A DNA stretch of 64,000 nucleotides from Gerris lacustris (taxonomy: Eukaryota; Arthropoda; Insecta; Hemiptera; Gerridae), in assembly GCA_951217055.1 (NCBI GenBank), contig OX578276.1, positions 30,527,505 through 30,591,504 of the forward strand, in the 5' to 3' direction. Shown in pieces: positions 52,001 through 61,000 of the stretch (position 1 is the stretch's first letter; every line of letters begins with the position of its first letter). Under the pieces are notes generated by a model. The model was given only the letters and a program-made list of their open reading frames with translations, searched no databases and was not told where the DNA came from. The translations under genes were made by a program, and so were the position numbers.

Positions 52001-55000
52001 ATCAATACAGCAGTTTTGAGTCGTTGCTTCTGCTCTCATATGAAGAACACTTTTTTGAACTTAAGGGCCAAAAGCTCACATCAATTTAAAAAGAAAAAAA
52101 AAATTAATGAAAATACTTATAATACTTTTCCCTCGGCAATTGATTTGTTAATTATTATATTAAATTGTATGAATATTTACAGGTTACCTTGTTTCTATCT
52201 AGAACCCTAAAGAAAAGTCTGTTTCAACAATTAATGTTCAACTGTCCTGTTGCCGTAGCTCATTATATACATTATCTCTCTACAAAGATGCAAATACAAG
52301 AAGCTACAGATCTATTAGAGTAAGTCATTTAACATTAATTAGATTAGCATGCCTCTTTTTATTGTAATAATAATAATTACATATAGACAAAAATATCACT
52401 CTAAGTGTCCGTTGTTATAATATGTTTATTATCTGCTCCTCAGTGTATTTAGCATATTCTGCTCTTACTGTTATTCTTTTTTTCCTGTGAAGCTTTCATA
52501 CCTTACATTAGGTTTGTTTCTCTTCAAAATGGTTATCCGGTCTGTGTATTGGCCCCTTCTCTACTTTACTAATGAACTTACGATCATTTATCGACAACCC
52601 TAGCCCATAATTAAGACTCTAGATTCTCATTTTTTTCAAATTGGTTTAAAACTTCCATTACCGCCATTTCTGACATCAGAACAGTAGGATATGCGCTTAT
52701 AGGTTGATTTATATTCCAAATAGGGTCGTCGTTTGGGTTAATATCTATATTAATTTTGTGGTTACATTCAGAGGTCACGGAACGGGCAGAAGAAGTTCGC
52801 TGGTTATTAGCTTAGGCTCAGGTCCTGATGGTTGTGCAGGTGCTGTAGGGGGGACCTGTTCTACCTCTACAGAAGGAATCAACGCTTCACCCTTGCTAGC
52901 TATCATTGGGGGCTGAAAGTTTTAATGTAGCTCCTAAAATTACTGCAAGGTCTCCCTCTGTCAGAGTTTTATTCTGCAAAACTGATTCTAGAAATTGGTT
53001 TTCTTTAAGTTGCTCTTCGAGCTCGACTTGTCTCTTCCGTATTTCGCCGTTACGACGCAATATCTCTTTTTGAGCCATAATATGTGAGATCGATACCTTA
53101 GGCCTTAGACATACTTGAAATTTTGAATTTCTGCGAACTAACTTTAGAATGTACTGCATTGACTTTGGATTTTTCGGAACTGACTTTAGATCTGTGAGAA
53201 CTACGAGATGCTCTCTTTGATAGGGAGCTACAAGGGAGAGTAATCGGTACTGCAGATAACAATTTTACCTGAGCATCCAGGAAGCTATTTAATTTATCGA
53301 ATAAGATTTGACTCTTAAGTACAGACGTATTTTCCTTATCGGTAAGGGTGGTGATGCACTCTATTTTATCCCTCAACTCCATCTTTAAAATGGTCAACTC
53401 ACTCAAAGATGAACTCGCTACAGCTCGGGTTGAGTTATCCTTAATTAATCCGAAAATATTTAAAACCTCTGCTTGCTGTCTATCTAACTTATTCTCTAGC
53501 TCACGGAGATTTTTCTCAAGTAAATTAATTTGATACATTTTACCCTTTTCTGTGGGAGTTCGTGACCTGGATTCTTTAGGGGCTTCTTCATCTCGCACCT
53601 CGGGTACCTCGCCGTCGCACTAAATATAAACACTAAATACCATAGTTTCTTACTAGTCTTTAATTCCCTTAAAGAAGCTATGCACAACTAAACTCAATAA
53701 TACAAAATTTGACATATAGAGCAAAATAAACAAAGAAAGAAAATAATAAAGGTAAACATTATACGTCATCGAATAAATGCAGTGACAGTAATATTGTCTG
53801 CTTTTTAGTTTTTGTGACGTTTCTCCGATGTAAGATTTGTCGCAATTATTACAATCAATCTTATAAATTAAATCGGATCTATTATCTTTACTAATTTTAT
53901 CTTTCATATCATTGTAAAGTTTTAGCATTTTTTCATTCGGTTTGTGAGCTTTATGTTGTGATTTTTATGTCATTTTTCTTCATTATTTTTTGTAATTTCT
54001 CTGAGAGTCCTTTGATGTAACGTGAGGCTTGTAAAATATTTCTGTTTATTACTAGTTTCTTCTGTACTTGGGGAATCCATGTTATCAGTTTTATTTATAA
54101 TTTTATGCCACATTGATTTTATTAAATTAATTTGATTCAGGTTATTAGCAAGTTTAGAAAAAATAATGGTTTTGATGTCTTTTAAATATTCCTTATCTGT
54201 AGTTTTTGATTGCTTTTTGATCATATTGGAAGCTATATTAATTATGGTATTTTTGGGATGATTTGACTTTAAGTTCAATATTCTATTACTTTTTTACTCA
54301 TTCGAGTACCATTTTGTAGTATGTAATAATGGACATGTCAAGAAAATTTAATGTGTTATTTAGTTCCTTTTCAAATGTAAAGGATATTTTATTATTATTG
54401 AAACTATTTAAAGTATATTCGAGGTTTTTTTTTTTTTTAATTATTAAAATTAAATCATCAATATATTTATAAATAATTTTTGGTTTTTCTTTCAAACTGT
54501 TAATAGCATTATTAATAAGGTTATTCAAAAAGATGCCACTTAGATTGACAGATAATTTACTCCCCATCGGTAATCCATTGATTTGTCTAAAAAAAACTCA
54601 CCATTATATATGAAATAACTCTTTGCGCAGCAAAATTTTAATGATTCTTAGTATAACTGATTTGTTCCCAATTTTTATTTATTATTTTATACATCTCCTC
54701 CAATGGAATGCTAGTGAAAAGAGACATTACATAAAAATAAATTAACATTTCGTCATCTTCAATACGAATGTCTTTAATTTGATTTTTTAATTGTTCTGCG
54801 TTTGTTATGTCGTATGGATTGTTAATATTAACACTGTTAAGAGTGGGGTTAATAAGCTATGATAATTTTTCAATAGGCGAGTTTCTGCCATCTATTATGG
54901 GGCTAAGGGAGTGATTGTTTTTATGAATTTTTTTCTTTACACCTTATCATCCATCGAACATAGCAACAATTAAACTTTAAAAGGTGTTTTCAACTTGTGT

Positions 55001-58000
55001 AATAATAAATAATATGTAAAATTATGTACATTGCAATTCAAATTATTATTTTTATTTTCTAATGTGTCATCACATCACTCAGTGTGTGTAAAAATCACAG
55101 CCTTCTTTATAATTTTGTTTTGTTTTGAGTTTCACTTCCTTCTTAGCAAAGGTGGTGCCTTTTGCTTATTATTTTCAGTTGGTTAATGTTATCTCTTTGT
55201 CTGTATGAGAAAGTATAAAAAATGAAAAAAAATAAACTTGCTGTATGTAAGTTCGTATCTCTCTCTTGATAAAGAGGCATTAATTCTTGAGTTGTATTTT
55301 TTGCCGAATTAATTATTTCTGGAGGAGTATTAGTCTCCACATTTTCGTCTGTCACTTGATTCACTCATTGTGTTTCATTAAAAGCTCGATATAAACAGTT
55401 ACTTTAATAAAAGAACAGCAAATTAGTTTTGTTAAATGTAAACAAACTCGCTAATCGTGCGTAAAGCTGAAGAATTCCTCTTCTTTACCGCCCTAGGGTG
55501 GTAAAGAAGAGGTTAATAGTTCTGAAGAGGAATTCTTCAGAACTATTAGACGCGCATCCGCAATGAATACAAGTACGTAAAGAATCACTTTCTACGAATC
55601 TAAACAGAGATACAATGTTTATATTTCGTATCAATCGTAGATAAATATTTTTAACATTTTAATAGTTCAATTAGTTTGTTATGTAACAATTTGTTTTTTT
55701 TTACCTTTTTTATTGATTTTTTATTTAAACTATCTATACTTAATTGATTTTTCAGGTTACTTGGCCGTCATAAGGAGGCATCTGTGAGTATAATTATTAT
55801 TTTTATCTAAGTAAATAATAATAAATCAAAAATTGATGTGTTATGATAAATTTAGTGTTTTCAGATATTATAGTTAAAATTTCCAGGGGGAAAAAAAATC
55901 TATTATCCTAGTGTCCCCTTGTATAAAGAAGGATTTTTGCTGAATGGGAGGATACACTCTATTTTTATTTATTTTTTTTTTTATTCCTGAACATTGGTCC
56001 CATATCCTTTGAATATTTATACATATCCTGTTCAAATCCTATTTTTTTCATGTTACTGACTAAATAAGTATATCAAGCCACTGTCAAAAGACACTATATA
56101 AAGACTTATTTTAAATATTATTAAAAAAGTAATGATAATTGTTAATTTTTGTATTTTAATAGAGCTTAATTAATTATTATTATTTTTTGTTCTAGTATAA
56201 GCAGTTTATGTTACTTTCTTCAAATCCGCAGCGACATTTGCAAAGACTGAAGAATCTGGGACCAAAATATTTCTTTGATTCAAAAGACAAAATTTTTGTT
56301 GATAACTTTTCTCGACTAGTTGGTTTGTACAGTTATTTATTTATTTATTTGCTTGATTTAAAATACAATAGAAGCCTCTTATCAGATCTCTGTTGAAAAG
56401 GCCACCGGTTTAACCATTCACTTTACTAGGGGTGACTCCTCATTACTATAAGGCAGTGCCAAATGCCCAAATTTTAATTTCAATTAATTTTGATCAATTG
56501 TAAAATGGGAAATGATTTTTCCCCTATTTCTTCATCATTTTCTCTAGGCTTAATGATTATTTTGTCCATTTCATGCTGCTTATTTCATTTCAAAACAATA
56601 AATTTTTAAGAAAAATATTTTAAAATAAATAAATTAACTTTTTTTTTTTTAATTGAATTCATTTCCCTCAAGTTAATTTTAGTTTGTCACTTGATGGGTT
56701 CAATATTATGAGTCAATATTATTCCAAATCAAAGTGGTCACCTATCAAGTGACAATCTAACATCAACTTGATATTTGGTCAACTAACTAATTCTGTTCTC
56801 AGGATCATGGAAATTACATTGTCCATTAAAGTGGGCGGGACATGGCTGCTCTCCACTGGTTTGTTTTTTTCAAATGCCTATTGCCAAGCTATGTCCCGCA
56901 GACGAACTTAACCAACCACATATTCTTAAAAGACACCAAAAGATTAAGTTATACACAAAATTTTAGTTTAATGTTAGTCACATGCACTTTTTTGCTTGTT
57001 TTCACCTGAACTACAAAAACGAAATATTATAATTTTATATTTATTCATAAATTTGCATTTTTGAGTTATTGCTAGGATAATGAATATGATATAATGTTGT
57101 GTTGTTATAAATATATATATTGTTTATCAAAATAGCTTTTAAATTAATTCAAGTTAATTGCCAAATATTTTTGGGTTACAAATTTTGCTCTATTAACAAA
57201 ACGACCCTTATTTATTTATAATCTTGATAAACAAAAAAAAGTTATGTTAAAAATTTGAATGTTGCAGAAAGGCAGATTGAAATGAAAGAAGAAGTAGGAT
57301 TGAGCCTTGTAGCAACACTGAGTAATCTTTGTGTGAAGCACTGGGGTGATAATGCTATGTCTCCTTTCCTACTTAGCAAGGAGCACTGTGTCTCAGACAA
57401 ACAGTTTCAATGGACAGCCTTAACTGCAAGAGCTGCTCAGCAAGACTGGGAAAGCTTACACTCCATGTTTATTACAAAGGTATTATGAGTAACTTAATTA
57501 AATAAATTAAAAAAAAAAAGAAAACAAAATTGCCCACAAAAGGGACTTAGGTGTGAGTTGGTAATACAAAAGTGGTTCAGTCGACTCTCGATAATTCGAA
57601 GTTGGAGGAACCTAAAAAAAACCTTTAAATTATCAAAAGTTGAAATTATCAAATGGTGGAATGAAAAAAAAGGGGGCAAGAAAAAATGTCATTATGCATA
57701 TTTTAGCAAACTTTTATGCATTTTATATACAGTATGTGAGAACAAAGTACAGTAATATGTACAATATTAAAAAAATAAAAATAAGGAAAATGACTCTTTC
57801 TTTGGAGGAAAAAATCAGTAATTACTTTTTGTTTTAAGGAACTCAGACGGATTTGGTTAATAGTTTTTCAAGTGGGAATAAAGCTTTACAGATAAGCTAA
57901 CAAAAATAAAAGAGAGGTGTTATTTTGAGCAGAAAAATTATCTAGAAACAAAAGAATGTCCCGTTTCTGGGTTCTCATCTGAGTTAATGAGACTTACTCA

Positions 58001-61000
58001 TTAAATAATTCCGTGATCATCCGCGCTTTTTTATTTAAACAGTAGGAAGTAGGCAATGATTTCTCCAGAAAGGAAGTTCGAATTTTCGATGGGGAAAGGA
58101 ACTTGGAATTGCCGCATGTCGATGTCTCTATTTTTACAGAATTTTAATTTGAATTACCAACAGGGCCGTAACTACAATTTTGGGGGCCCTGGAGCAAGAT
58201 TATTCTGGGGCCCTTCGTGGTGTCGAGGGGATACCCCCTCCCCCAGAAAAAGGGGGGTTCAGGGGTCCTCCCCCGGAATAATTTTGAAAAATAACGCCCC
58301 TAAACGTGTTTTAATGCATTCTAGAGGTCAAATATACCCACATCTATAGTATTATTTTGCACAAAACCCAAAATCGAAAATGTCTAATTTAGCCTCTACT
58401 CTATAGCTAGATCCTTACCTACCTCCTGGTTAATTTAATTAGGCTACTACATAAATACATATATAACTTATACGATCTCTTCGTAACAGTTTAAGGAAAA
58501 AACTCTGATAAAGGTGAACATTATATTGAGTAAGCATCAGAGTTTTTTGTCAGTTCACTGTGTAATAGTCCTTAAAAAACTTACTGGTGAACTACGTTTG
58601 TCATGGGGCCCCTGGTGCGTGAAAATATTGAATCTTTTTCTGTAAATGTCTAGGGGCCCCCTATGTACCGAAGTGTACCAAAGTAGTAGTAGTAGTAATC
58701 TAGTACTTTCTACTAGAACGGGTAGGACGAACCACTTGTTCGAACCTTGCAATTAGGCCATCACTTAGGCCCTTTTTACGCCCCGCGGTAGAGAGTTGCA
58801 GCCACTTCACACATCATACATAAGTACATTGTACCGCCGAAGCGAGTATGATGTGATCAATAGTGAGCCATATAAATCAGAGCGTCACAGCGAGGAATCG
58901 AACCCCGTCTCGTTCCACTCATAATTCAGTGATGGCCGAGCAGACGTGGTTTAACCCACACGGCCACGCTAGCTCTCCCAAGTGTACCAAATTGCATTGT
59001 TTTTCTTCAAAATAATGAGAGCTTTTTTAGGGATCAAGCATTTATTTGCTTCAAATTATTGAGAGGTTTGTATTAATGAATATTTGAATTATTGAGAGTC
59101 GACTGCAGTAATAAGCTTACGTGATTAGATAAGAATTTGAGGATGGTTAGGCCGCTCCCTGACTTGTCGGTACGGTATCGATATGCGGTATTTTCTGCTT
59201 TGCTGATACCGCCTTCATCTCCCCACTTGTCTTTATACTTTCGGTGGAATCTTGCAGTAACGGTAGTGTCGTGGCGTGATTATGTCGTCGTCAGAAGAAG
59301 ATAGCTTCTGTTTTTACTGCTTGTTTGTACCAACTCTCTGTATACCGATCGATCCCTTACCCCTCCGCTCCCACCTATACCACCCTAGTCAGGAAGGACT
59401 CATTAAGATATAGGCGCTCGGTGAAGAATCTGTACCGAATCGGTACCGAGCGTACTAGCTTACCGATACCACACCAATGCCATACCGACAAGTCAGGGAG
59501 GGCCTTAATAATATCTTTAAAACTTTCATCATATTTTTTAATTAAAAAATGAGGTGTAAAAAGATAAAATCAATATATGGGTTGCAAATAGTTATTTATG
59601 CACCTAGGGAGTAAAGTAAGCCATTATTCCCTTAGCGAAAAAGTTGGTTCTTGAGGCGAAGCCAAAGCAACCATGGTCCCTAAATCCCAAGGCGAAGCCG
59701 AGGGAATTTGAATAACGCTAATTAGCTTATCGCGAGGGGAATAATGGCACTATACTCACGAGGTACATACAATATTTTATCTCAAGTAGGGAGAAAATAC
59801 ACATTGTCATCCATTGCACAGTTTTATTTATTATTTTAATAAATAACAATAATTATTAGCACTTTTAATAGCAGATATAAGAGATTCAATTTTAAAAACA
59901 AATAAGAAATTCGAATTAAAACTCAAGAAGGTTATTTAGATGCAGGTTATAAACAAAGATAAACAAGGTCGATAAAGCAGTGTCGCCAACCTGATTTCAA
60001 CTACTTCATTACATTAGCCATTCATTTTATACTATTTATAAAATAATTAATTTGGCAAACCTTACTTTTTCTCCCTACTTTTGAGTTCAGGGAGGAAAAG
60101 ACTTACTTTAGTCCCTCTAAACTAATCCAAAATCATAATTTTTTCTCCCTACTGGAGATAAAATTAATTTGATTATGGGTACCTAAACACATTTTTCATA
60201 GAGGTATGCTATTTGTTTCAGCTATATTTTGCATATTGTATAAGTACTTTAGTACTTAATCATTTTGTAGTAATTTTTGGATCTTCCGCAAATTACGCTA
60301 GCCTTCATATTCGGAGGCTCCTCACTAGGCTGCTTACTGTTTCTAATTCTTTCATAATAGTAAAATGGTCATTTAGATTTACTACTTTACATCCCCACTT
60401 AGTGAGGATAAAAATGAATCCTCCCTCCCTTGATTCATAGATGTTAATTAGGGCTTCGTTTGTCACCCTTGATTTATTGATAGCTAAACTGATTGGAACG
60501 TCGCTTGTAGCCCAGCCCCTTGGCCAAGCTAGCTCCCCTGCTTTGATATTAATCTTATTGATCATAATGCTAAAGAAAATCCTAGTTTAAATTTGATTTT
60601 GATTTTTTTGTTTTTGTTTTTGTTTTTTGTTTTAAAGAAATGTTTGTGTATTTCAGGGATGGTTAGGTTCTAAAAAAATTAAATCAGCTATTCCCATGGA
60701 TCAGATAGTCTTGCAGCTTCATAACAACAAAGCTCCTGAGAATGTGTTGACCATGTATCTAGAACTTATTGAAGATATTGATTCAAAGCTTTCCCTTGCG
60801 AAAAAGCTTCAGTGCCACAAAATTATTATTGATGTAAGTAATTTCAATTCTGTTTATTTTATTTTTGAGCTCTTTTTCTTGTGATAATCTCTATTTTCAG
60901 GGTGTCCTGATAAGTCTGGAAATGGCTGGACATCTCTAAAAATACACTTAAGATCAAGAAAAAATGTACAGACTTTTAGTAAACCGCACAAATTCCATAT

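Noticed and set aside
53650..55644. Hammerhead ribozyme inside the Penelope-like element, as reported in other species
   Set aside because: I looked for CTGANGA/GAAA on the minus strand and did not find a core.
60305..60565. 86-residue minus-strand ORF in VIPAS39 intron 9
   Set aside because: No recognisable motif and no splice context; probably chance or an old repeat fragment.
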